Notes under the pieces: model-generated
The model's input: only the letters and a program-made list of their open reading frames with translations
What the model was told of the DNA's origin: nothing
Databases searched by the model: none
Made by a program: the position numbers and the translations under genes
Shown here: one piece after another, positions 11,080-20,528 of the stretch
Numbering within the stretch: position 1 is the stretch's first letter
How the letters are laid out: each line of letters starts with the position of its first letter
Assembly (NCBI GenBank): GCA_030998225.1
Contig: JAPYXD010000710.1
Span: 32,689,501-32,753,500, forward strand
Length of the DNA stretch: 64,000 nucleotides
Direction of reading: 5' to 3'
Origin: Diplolepis rosae
Taxonomy: Eukaryota; Arthropoda; Insecta; Hymenoptera; Diplolepididae

Positions 11080-11352
11080 CTCTCTAAATCTAAATCAGTC
11101 AAATTTTCACTGATTGCATCAGTAATTTGCCTTTTCACTGATTCATCAGTGCAAAAATATTTTTCACTGACAAATCAGTTAATTTTCACTGATTTAATCA
11201 GTGAAAAAAGTATTTTTCACTTTTAAATCAGTTGATTTCCACTGGAGTAATCAGTGAAATTTGGCTGATTTACAGTAACCTCTTTCTAGCTATTAGAATC
11301 AGTCAAATTTCACTGATAATCAGTAGAATTTGATTGATTCAGATTTAGAGAG
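11080..11352. mobile_element. MITE of CACTGATT-array type, copy 2
   Basis: Ends CTCTCTAAATCTAAATCAG and TGATTCAGATTTAGAGAG lie between TA dinucleotides. The interior contains about ten CACTGATT/AATCAGTG half-sites. It is only 46 bp from copy 1 and longer (273 bp), so the array length varies. Confidence 0.8.
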
Positions 11353-11422
11353 TACGTTGCATACTTTTTGGTAAATAATACAAAAATTATTTTCAAGAAT
11401 ATTTCCTATTCTGTATATTTAA

Positions 11423-12060
11423 GGGGGTCCACCTCTGTGAGGGCGGTATTTCGAACGCTTTTTCGGGAATGTTTGTTAGGCTAACTAATTCGAAAATGAG
11501 AATAAGTTTAACGGTATTTTGAAGGTTTGTGGTTTTATTATAATAGTAAATTTTTCCAATAGTGTAATCCGAAGGCTTGTATTCATTAAGGGCATTGAAA
11601 GTGACCCCTTCAAAATGGAATACCGAAATTGTGGGCAAGATTCCGCTCGAACCAGTTATCTAAAACACAAAAAGTAAAAGTACAGTACTTTTCATAAAAA
11701 TTAATCATTTTCATGCTTTTTTCGATATAATATATGCTGTAAAATTTAAAAAAAAAGATTCCAAAAAACCGCTACGTGGGTACCTTGAGTTATCTCTATA
11801 AATGAGTCAGTTAAAATTTCAAGTCAATCTGTTAAGTAGATTTTTTTCAATCCTGCCCACAAATTTCAAAAACATGGTTTCTAGAAAAACGCGTTTAAAG
11901 TTTGGAAACACAACAGAACTTTGTACATTTGGCGCCCTGTCACACTTTAATTATGTTGAATTCATGAAAATTCCTTAAGGACATCATTAGTCATATCTTA
12001 AAGATGCAAAAAATGTCAAAAAAAATCGATTTTTCGAAAATTTTACACAGGTGGACTCCC
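11423..12060. mobile_element. TTAA-flanked element, GGGGGTCCACCT ends
   Basis: The left end GGGGGTCCACCTCTGTG and the right end CACAGGTGGACTCCC are inverse repeats, each bounded by TTAA (11419-11422 and 12061-12064). TTAA duplications are typical of piggyBac and Kolobok elements. It holds no transposase. Confidence 0.65.
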
Positions 12061-12064
12061 TTAA

Positions 12065-12767
12065 GGGGTTTCATCACCTTTGCATTTTCATAATTCTTTT
12101 TTTTTATTGCATAAAAAGGTCTATTAGGATCGTAAAAATGATGATTTTTCGTGGGGGCGGGGCACTGCAGATTAGATGTATATTAAAATTATAGTACTTT
12201 TTTACGTTATTAAAACTTTAAACTTGTTTTTCTCGAAACTTACTTTTTAAGTCGGCAAGACACGCCATTTCAACAACTTTCAACCGATTGACACGAATCT
12301 TGTCTTCATTTGAAAATTATTTAATTATCTAGTGGAGTATCTCCGATTTATGAGATTGGTTCACAATTGTTTATTTGTTTGGCAATTTAAGGTCACTATT
12401 TTGAGCGAAAATCGAGTGTTACATTTAAATGCTCACCAATTTCGCAAAAGTGAATACTTTTTTACAATCTTGGACACTTCACTTGGTAATCTTATAAACA
12501 TTAGGAAAAAATGTGTTCTTTTTTTCCAGGTGCCAATCTCAATTTTTAGAATTTCTTGCCGCGGGCGACCTTCGAAAATTTTTTTTTTTTCAGACACGGC
12601 AATACTCAGCCGCCATTTTGTATTTCTTAACAAAATTTTTTTTTATAAAGTTAATATATTAGTTAAAAAACTCTATAAATGTTAATTTCTTTACGTTTTG
12701 TTATCTGCCTGAAAATAAATCATAAAAATGACACTATTTTTGGAGGCTCGAATGTGCTGAAACCCCC
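12065..12767. mobile_element. Probable second TTAA element, abutting the first
   Basis: Immediately after the shared TTAA at 12061-12064, GGGGTTTCATCACC opens a segment. It closes near 12767 with GTGCTGAAACCCCC, an inverse of the left end. The right-hand TTAA has decayed (TAGC). The pairing rests on about ten bases, so the outer boundary is tentative. Confidence 0.4.
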
Positions 12768-12881
12768 TAGCCATTTTTGCAATATTTACCGTTAATTTTT
12801 TTCTATTTACAAATACTTTACTAGCTAAAATTTGTCTTCTTTTGCAGTTATGAGCCGAAAGTGAGATGTACTTATATAGTA

Positions 12882-12996
12882 TATTGTGCAACTAGGGAAA
12901 ACAAATTTATTTTGCGAGTGTGAAGTTTGATGCCCGAGCAAAGCGAGGATAACAACCACACGAGTAAAATAAATGTTTTTCCCGTGTCGCACACGA
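12882..12996. repeat. Palindrome with CGAG-rich centre
   Basis: The left arm has TTGTGCAACTAGGGAAAACA and TTATTTTGCGAGTGTG. The right arm has CACACGAGTAAAATAAATG and TTTTTCCCGTGTCGCACA. The centre is GCCCGAGCAAAGCGAGG. It resembles 812-938 and 1409-1512. Confidence 0.5.
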
Positions 12997-13080
12997 TTTT
13001 TTTCCTACTAAGGGGTCCAAAAATGGATTTTTTTGCCCTGCACGAGGCAATAAAATCCACTTTATGACCCGCTAATTGAA

Positions 13081-13746
13081 AAGGAAACGTCCACGAACAT
13101 TAGAGCTCAAACAAAAATAGATAATTTTCCTTTCAACAATAACAAAATTATTATTGAAGGGTAATTTGATAAAGAAAAGATTATTTTCCAAGAAAAAATT
13201 CGGAACATAAAAAAATAATGCATTTAATAAATTTTATTTTTACCCGAACTTTTTTTCTCGTCGCTTCATACCAAATTCCAAAAAATGATGTGATTCTAAT
13301 AAATCACGGATTATTTTTTGAGGAAAAAGATTCTCTATAACTTAACTGTTTCCAATTTTTGGAAATAAATTCTTTAATGGCTGAAACTATTAAAAATCAA
13401 TTTTCCAAAATAAAATTCTTATAAACAAATTACTGAATTTGCTAATAAACTATTTATTTCCAAAAATTAGAAACAGTTAAGTTGTAAAGAATCTTTTTCC
13501 TCAAAAAATAATCCGTGATTTATTAGAATCACGTCATTTGTCGGAATTTGGTATGAAGCGGCGAGAAAAAAAAGTTCGGGTAAAAATAAAATTTGTTAAA
13601 TGCATTATTTTTTTATGTTTCGAATTTTTTTCTTGGAAAATAATCTTTTAATTATCAAATTAGCCCTTCAATAATAATATTGCTCTTCTTGAAAGTAAAA
13701 TTATCTATTTTTGCCTAAGGTCTAATTTTCGTGGATGAACTACCTT
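13081..13746. mobile_element. Fold-back MITE, AAGGTAGTTCATCCACG family, copy 1
   Basis: A 666-bp near-palindrome: the first half reappears inverted in the second, ending CGTGGATGAACTACCTT. The centre repeats TCTCTACAACTTAACTG and its inverse about 150 bases apart. The copy at 56987-57654 is nearly the same length. No coding sequence. Confidence 0.8.
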
Positions 13747-13782
13747 AAGATTCTATCATTGAGTATAATTTCAACGGGTTCT

Positions 13783-13960
13783 CACCCAGAAAACAGTTTC
13801 TTTGAATTGAAGAAAATTTTGTTAATTCGAAAAAATTTTCTTTAATGTAAACAAATCAATTTCTTTGGATCAAAGAAATTTTTTTTGAATAAACAAAACT
13901 TTCTTTATTTCAAAGAAATTATTTCTTTGACCGTATATAAAAAAAACTGTTTTCTCAGTG
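13783..13960. mobile_element. MITE with TTTCTTTG array
   Basis: It starts CACCCAGAAAACAGTTTCTT and ends AACTGTTTTCTCAGTG. CT flanks each side. The interior repeats TTTCTTTG and CAAAGAAA in alternating orientation. Its termini match those of the 197-bp elements at 50-51 kb although the interiors are unrelated. Confidence 0.7.
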
Positions 13961-14163
13961 CTCTATTTATCCTGACAAGCGTAGTTCCTATTAAGTGGAT
14001 AGAAAACATGATTTTTCTAGACATTGTTTAATATTTGAAAAATTTCTTATTTTCAAATTGTTGCAGTGTAGTACCTACTTGATTTTAAATATAAGCGCTA
14101 AAATAAGAATTGGAAAAGATTTTTTCCGTTCGTGTCGTTGAAAAAGATTTACGTATATAAAGT

Positions 14164-14529
14164 GGTTAAATTATCTGGCCAAGGTTGTGAATTAGTTATG
14201 ATAATTAGAAAACAAAATTTAATTTGTTATTAGCCTTTTGGTAGGTTCTTCTAATAGTTTCTCACGGCTAAAGCTATCCAATCAGTTTCTCAAGTCAAAT
14301 TTATTAAAAAATTATTTAAAATAAGCTGATAAAATATTTAGTGACTAAATTTCTTCTATTTTAGCAGTTTTTCTTAACTAATTTCTAAATAAATTCAACT
14401 TGAGAAACTGATTGGATAGCTTCAGCCATGAGAAGATATTAGAAGAACATACTAAAAGGCTGATAACACAATAAATTTTTCTTTCTAATAATCATAACTA
14501 ATTCACAACTTTGACTAGCTAATTCAACC
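14164..14529. mobile_element. Fold-back element, 366 bp
   Basis: The left arm (GGTTAAATTATCTGGCCAAG through AATCAGTTTCTCAAG) is the inverse of the right arm (CTTGAGAAACTGATTGG through GACTAGCTAATTCAACC). The spacer is about 100 bases. No protein is encoded and I see no other copy in the window. Confidence 0.7.
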
Positions 14530-15829
14530 AATTGAATCGTTTATTTTGTTTAGTTTAATTATTTAGCTAATTTTCTTCTATTTTAAGTACCAAACAACAA
14601 AAAGTATTGAACAATTTATACGATTTTAGTGTTAGAAAATTTATTAAATTAAAGATACCTCTTTCTCTCGATCGTCTTTGAACTTGAATAAAGATATATC
14701 ATCAACTGAAATCGCACCAACTAAAATCGCACAAGTCACTGCAGGAATCAGGTCCTTCATTCTCAGAGAATTAGGAAAAATAATTAGGAGACGGACAAAT
14801 AAGAGTAAGCGAATTATGGTTGTGTATAATACATTTACCTATTTATCACAATAATACCAATTTTATCTACTCATAATAATTTTTTTTTCTACATCCACTA
14901 AATTTGTTCCCAAGAGAATTACAGAACGCACGCGAATGAATCAAATAATAAATTATACTTGTGAGGGTTAAATTTTTTTTGTACTTTAACAATGATTATT
15001 AACCTATTTATGAAAATTCCTACTTTGATAATACTTAGCTGAATATAATAATAATATTCATAACTATGTATAACCTTTCCGTTTTTAACAGTAATTATTA
15101 AAAATTAAATTTTTTTAAATATTAAATAGCTCATTTATATGAAAATTTTTATCTCACTTTTATTTGAAAATTCATTATTTCAGAATATGTTTTGATTAAT
15201 TGCATAAAGCTTCATATTTTGTAAATTCTTGTTAATTTATGAATTTTTTTGGTAATTTTGTTTTTTAAAAAAATTTGACTTTACCATCTCTTACAGTCAA
15301 AAAAAAAAAAATTAACAAAAAAAATTTTTAATCATAGCTACATATATTATTTTTTTCCTTAAGACTGCATCGTGGAAAAAAAAACCTCAAATTATATATT
15401 TACATAAAAGTCTTTTACAATCTCTGTTATTAATCCTCGATTGTTTATTATTAACTCATGACATATTTTACACTTGATTCTGTAATTATTTTCATTTATT
15501 GATAATCTTTCATTTTAGTTGCAAGATTTCGAAAATCTTAACAATCTTCTTCTCAAAGAAAGGAAAAATTCATCCAGTTCTACCTAGAATATCAGAAAAT
15601 TTAAAGTTTTAAATATTTCTCAAAGGACAAAGATAACAATGGAAATTTCTCCTTGGCTGTTTAATATTAATGCCAAAAGAATCGATTTTTAAATCTTTTC
15701 AAATATCGTTATATGAATTAATGAAATCCTTTACTCACACTACCTTCTTCTAGTAATGATGTTTTTATAATTGACCTAATATTCAACAAAACTATTAATG
15801 CTTTACTAGCCTAATTTAGTTTTTGTTAC
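14530..15829. other. A+T-rich stretch, nothing recognised
   Basis: Low-complexity, A+T-rich sequence. Remaining exons of the degenerate protease homolog at 15830-16180 would be expected here on the minus strand, but I could not identify any with confidence. Confidence 0.3.
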
Positions 15830-16180
15830 AGTACAAAATGTTTTTATCAGAAGTGGTCAACTCGTTCAAATCAAATCTAAAAGAAATACAACTGAGTTAC
15901 ATTTGGAGCCTTGAATTTTATGCGAAAGTACTGCTTGCGGTTATGACTGCTAAATGGGCATTAAACTCAGTTTTGATGATAATTCCTGTTTGAGTTTTAC
16001 GACTAGCACCCGAATCCGTTGAAATCCTACACCAATAATCCGAAAAGCTACTTTTCGCATTGAGATTTTGCATCTTTATAAAAATATGAGTCAAAAACAA
16101 GACTCTTTGTTCAGTAACTAAAATTCCATTAATCATCATTGTTTCATTTTTCGAATCACTTATCTTAACAAACGGAGTTT
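15830..16180 (-). pseudogene. S1 serine-protease-homolog copy, probably a pseudogene
   Basis: Two exon-like blocks read on the minus strand: 16180-15901 and 15876-15830. The first follows a strong acceptor (TTTTTTTCTCTTTGATAG) and encodes PFVKISDSKNETMMINGILV, then TEQRVLFLTH, then, after about 50 residues, NAHLAVITASS. This follows the trypsin-fold order PF.V.. / .GGxLI / VLTAAH / NDIALI. The Cys pair around the catalytic His is replaced (ING instead of CGG, THI instead of AHC). An in-frame stop near 15918 precedes the donor. The second block gives LNELTTSDKNI, similar to VSITPDKAI in the neighbouring gene. No C-terminal exon was found. It is a tandem relative of 18075-19139 and is probably dead. 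Confidence 0.5.
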
Positions 16181-17013
16181 CTATCAAAGAGAAAAAAACA
16201 TAAAATTTGTACGATGTTGTTTCTGGTTTTAAAATTTGGTTGTTCATAAATTTCCGTCTTTTGGTATTGATTTACTAAACTGTGGAAAAAAATTGGCGTT
16301 CTAAAAAGAGTTCACACCTATCATGAAATTTTATCTCTAAATTTTATGTTTAATGAGATACATATTCTGCGCTGTATAATATAATTTTGAGTTGAAGTAA
16401 CCAAAATGCGAATACGATTTTTCAGTGTCTGAAGAAATTCTCTTTTTTCGATTCAATACTAAACATTACTCAAACGTTTTGGAGTATGTAAACGTTGTAA
16501 CTTCACGTGAAACGAAAAAACAGTTATTCTCAAATTTGATATCTTCGGTAATACACGATGCAATATAGGAAAAAAGGATGAAAGCGAACAATATAATTTT
16601 GAGTTGAAGTATATATATGTCCGTGAAACAGGATCTTTACCAGCTTCTTTAATATAAAACAGAAAAAAAAGTCTTAAATGAAGTCCAAAAATGGGCTTCT
16701 TTTTTAAGTGTGATATAAAGTAGACCATTAGAGGATAGACTTATGCGCTTATACACTTATCTAAGATTTCCATGATGTCATCATCACTAATTTCTGTCAA
16801 TATTGTTTATAGATACTGCTGTACAATAATACTGTCTACTTTGGAATTAAACTTTGGATTGTTAAGTATATTTTTTAAAAATGGTAGAGCCAAACTTCAG
16901 AGTCGGTATTATTAATAATGAGCAGTCTACATACATCCAGAAGAGTTGAAAAATAACACAGAGAATATTATGATGAATAATGTAGTATTTAAAAATCTCT
17001 CGCTCTATTTTAC
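16181..17013. other. A+T-rich stretch between protease-homolog copies
   Basis: A 20-base word, AATATAATTTTGAGTTGAAG, occurs twice (about 16379 and 16592), hinting at a small local duplication. I find no supported exon here. Confidence 0.3.
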
Positions 17014-17017
17014 TTAA

Positions 17018-17243
17018 CCCTTTAACCACTAAGACCGTCCACAGAAGGTCATCACTAAAATCCAATTATATTTAAACTCAAGAAACAGACGGTCTTTTAT
17101 TTTTTCCATCTCTCGCTTTCAGGTAATTTTTTTTTTTTTTTTGATAAAGGGAAATCAAATTCGTGTTTTTCAGCCCAAAATCATGCTAGAACCACAATTC
17201 TCATAACAAAATAATTTTTATTTCGATTCCAGTGGTTAAAGGG
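17018..17243. mobile_element. piggyBac-like MITE, 226 bp
   Basis: TTAA lies on both sides (17014-17017 and 17244-17247). The left end CCCTTTAACCACTAAGACCG and the right end CCAGTGGTTAAAGGG are inverse repeats over about 13 bases. TTAA targets with CCC-starting ends are the signature of the piggyBac superfamily. A second copy lies at 38088-38304. It is non-coding. Confidence 0.75.
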
Positions 17244-17247
17244 TTAA

Positions 17248-18074
17248 AGATGCGTGGTAAAGTCTAGCGTCACAACAGCTTTATTAATAAATTTGCTAAA
17301 GTTATTGGGGTAAAATTAATAAGTGAGTTGTGGCGAAACTTTTTAAGGAAAGTTCAAGGGTATAAAGAAGCAGAAATGATCGAGGAATGCCAAGGCACGG
17401 AGTGAACGTAGCAATTAACCCGATCCTTACGATGATAATTAACGAAGGTTTGAATGAGGCAGCTGGCTGGCAGAGAATCAGGCTTACTTACAATTTACCT
17501 ATATAATTATTCTTATGATGATTATGACTTTACAATACAGTGAAAATTTACTTGGTATCTACAAAACGTGAAGAATAAATGAAACAAACTTACTAGAGTT
17601 GAAAAATAGCGCACAATGAGTCTATTTATTACAATTTTATATTTATTCTAATATGCTGGCAATTAATATTTACTTTTCAATCTTCTATCTTTAATCATAT
17701 ATGTCTGAATATATAATAAAAAACTTTAGGATTTCGTTAGTAAATATCGACGCAAGTTACAGGATGATCTACAGATCAATAGAATGATTAAAGCACCCGT
17801 GTGGAAAAATATTCAGGCAGTCTAGACTGAGTTTTGGCCCAGATATAGCTGTGGTGTGTCCGCCAAGACCATCCGACTTGGCTCCGAATTGTCCCAAACT
17901 AGTTTTCCGTCATCATATAATTTTAGGTTATTTTAGATTTTATTTTATACACCTGAATCAGGATCCGTTGAATTTAGCTGCAGGTCAGTGAAATTTCATA
18001 TATTCATCAGCGTATATATGCTGATTGAAATCAGTGGTATACTTATAGTGATACTCTTAGTCGGCTAAATTTCT
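17248..18074. other. Stretch without a supported gene
   Basis: Positions 17810-17920 are G+C-richer and could include another exon on the minus strand, but no frame there gives a convincing protease segment. The rest is A+T-rich. Confidence 0.25.
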
Positions 18075-19139
18075 CTAACGCCGCTCTTCAAAAGTAAGAC
18101 GTATATACATCATCGGCAACGCATCTGGTACGTGATGTAATGTTTGTGCGTCTACATCACTAAATGCACCTATCAAATATTCGTCCTCGGTAAAAAAATT
18201 CCACGTAAATCTATCTGAAACATCACAAAGTTGGAATTTTCAAATACTGTCAAAGAACATAAACATACAACAAAGAGAATTTTTTCATTGCTGCTTGACC
18301 TTAATGTTTCTAATTTCTAATTGTTTCAAAATTTCTAAACATAAATTATTATATCTCTATATACTTACGTCTTCGTATCACAATGTAGACGGACATAAAG
18401 CAACATATTACTGCATCAGTAATTGATTTGACAATGGCATTTAAACTTTTTCTCTGAAATAATCAAACGGACAATTTTTAATCTTTTTATGGAAGTAAAG
18501 TAAAAATAATTTTTTGTAATATGCAAATAAGTGTTCAACTTGACTGTCACTTTTTATCAATCAATATTAATCTCTGATACATATTACATGCAGAGAGTTG
18601 TGTGCAAGGTTGGAGCAAATTTTTATACTGCTGCTGCAAAATATTAATTTCTACAGTAACACATACCTACTGATTAATTAAAAGAACAAAGGTAAATTAT
18701 AATTTTATGTTTTTCAAATATATTTACCCTGTCACGTGATCAGCAAGATTAATAGCTTTGTCCGGTGTAATAGAAACTGGTCTAACTGGAAAATCAATTT
18801 CCGTCTGGAATAAAATAAAATATTTTGACATAATATTATTTGGAAATTAGATACAACTGGATCACTTTTAAAAGATTTGGTATGAAAGAACTTACATGTG
18901 CGGATGCAAGATAGTATTAAAAAAACAAGGGAAAGATAGATCCACTTTCAATTCAACTGCACATACGTGATTCCATACTAACATTATACACGCATATTTT
19001 GGAAAATCTCTTGCCGATATAAAATTAGTCATCCGACGGAAAGGTTGGACCGAAAATATGCTTTTGTTTTTACCAATTAAGACTCCATCAACGGTCATAT
19101 TCTCACGAATGGCTGTGCTTACTCTTAAAAACGGAATTT
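18075..19139 (-). CDS. S1 serine protease homolog (partial model, non-catalytic)
   Basis: Five minus-strand exons are proposed: 19139-18896, 18804-18728, 18633-18588, 18453-18369 and 18214-18075 (stop TAG at 18077-18075). Exons 2-5 have good GT-AG sites and matching phases. Joined, they read TEIDFPVRPVSITPDKAINL, ADHVTG, ITDAVICC, then DEYLIGAFSDVDAQ and DALPMMYIRLTF before the stop. This follows the C-terminal half of a trypsin fold: PVRPVSI for VxPICL, VTG before the usual WG, ITDAVIC for ITxxMIC, YLIGAFS for LVGIVS, and MYIRLT for VYTRVS. The GDSGGP motif is absent. In exon 1 the His motif is SVQP instead of AAHC, and CGG is VDG. So it should not be a protease; homologs of this kind act as binding or regulatory proteins in insect immunity, reproduction or venom. 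Exon 1 ends one base out of frame with exon 2. The signal-peptide exon was not found. It may be an active gene with an unrecognised splice, or a recent pseudogene. Confidence 0.6.
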
Positions 19140-19318
19140 CTGTTATAGAAAAACAACCTATAGTTTTTTGGAGGATTGTTTCGTTTTAAAATTGTGGGTA
19201 TTTATAAATTTCAGTCAGATACGTAAGTATGTGAATGTGATTAAATCTACATGATAAAATGTACTTTGTATGTCAAAAAAGTATTAAGATTTAGAATACT
19301 ATATTATTTCAACTAATA

Positions 19319-19561
19319 CAGGGAAAAACTCAAGTTTACAATTTTTACTAAACTATGTTTCAATTAAGGAAAAGAGGTTATAATTATAACCTATACGAAA
19401 GTTTCATATCATTTTTCGAATCTTTAGTATTTTGACTGTGTAAAATTTCCAATTCGCTAAGAATAATTATCATTGCACCTTGATTTTCCCTAGATTCCTA
19501 ATACTTTTTAGAATTATCATTATACAAAAAACATAATATTGCTTTACAAAGTTACTCCGTG
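19319..19561. mobile_element. TA-flanked MITE, CACGGAGAAAC type, copy 1
   Basis: Left CAGGGAAAAACTCAAGTTTA and right TACTCCGTG ends lie between TA dinucleotides. The inner arms (TTTCATATCATTTTTCGAATC, TTTAGTATTTTG) are shared with 34005-34283 and about 43062-43262. It lies in the gap between the protease homolog and METTL9. Confidence 0.6.
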
Positions 19562-20279
19562 TAGTGTTTTGTTAAAGAAAGGATATCTCTCCAGCTTGGA
19601 CGCTTGGAGGCTTATTACTAACGGACGTTTATTTTCAAAATTTGGGTTAAAAGCATAATTAGTATAATTTTTAAAGTCTCTCCAAGATAGAATTATTAAT
19701 CGATAATATTACTTTGAGAACGGTAACGAGAATGAGGATATTACCGAGATTATAATCAAGGAATAAATTCTTCAAAAATTTATAAGGACGTATACAAGTT
19801 AACACAATTTCAAATCTCTGAAATCTTAAGTTCAGCATCGATTAAATGGCGCGGAACTTAATATTTTTTTAAATTATACAATTATATTATTTTTGCTATA
19901 AAACCATTTCTATGTGTACTTTGTTCATTTATAAATAAGCCCGAATAAGTAAAACTTTCCTTGATTATAAGAAATAAATCATTTTCATTGGTGATATTTT
20001 AAATAATAAATCCTTAAAGTACCTTTATATTCTCTTATGTCTTCAAATTCTGTTCTATTTTCAGCAATATTACGTTCACGAGAATTTCTGAACTCTATTC
20101 ATAAAAGGCAGGAATCTGCGTAGAACGCTGCTTTACCATCAGTAGAGGAACTCAGATATAGTTATTCATACTTTACCAACTGAAGGCGCTTTTCTCTCGG
20201 CATGGCGATGCGGTAACCTAGATGATGTGTCTCAGTGTTTACGTTCGTTTTTCACTCAGTTTTTCGCGACACTTTTGAA

Positions 20280-20287
20280 TATAAAAG
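20280..20287 (+). promoter_or_regulatory. TATA box upstream of METTL9
   Basis: A canonical TATAAAAG lies 90 bp before the proposed start codon. Initiator-like TTCACT (20301) and TTCATA (20311) words lie 24-34 bases downstream, the usual spacing for an arthropod core promoter. Transcription would give a 5' leader of about 60 bases. Confidence 0.5.
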
Positions 20288-20369
20288 TAAAGCTCGCTGC
20301 TTCACTATCGTTCATATGCTTATCTCGTGAAACAAAACAGTGATCTTCGTGCTAATCAGGCTGGCATCG

Positions 20370-20528
20370 ATGATTAGAAGAAAGTGCAGTTGCTGCAGAG
20401 ACGAAGAAATCTGCTCTGTCCATGATATACCACAAGTGATGAGCTACAGACCTTATGGGACACTTGCTCGAACCCTTTATGAGAAACGAAACGCCGACGA
20501 ACGTTTGCAAGCTTATGACAAAATTCGG
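20370..20528 (+). CDS. METTL9: METTL9 exon 1 (residues 1-53)
   Basis: It encodes a short Cys-rich start (KCSCCRDEEIC) followed by MSYRPYGTLARTLYEKRNAD. It ends in frame (phase 0) at CGG before the donor GTAAGC. The Cys-rich piece is not a feature I know from METTL9 relatives and may be untranslated if the internal Met is used. Confidence 0.8.

Noticed and set aside
17392..17408. AAGGCACGGAGTGAACG resembles the conserved microRNA miR-124 (seed AAGGCAC).
   Set aside because: Two internal mismatches, and there is no complementary 5' arm within 100 bases upstream to form the precursor hairpin.
19560..19690. Minus-strand frame with a YPFF word that could be the missing N-terminal exon of the protease homolog.
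   Set aside because: It runs into the adjacent MITE end, and no donor in the phase needed by the next exon could be placed confidently.
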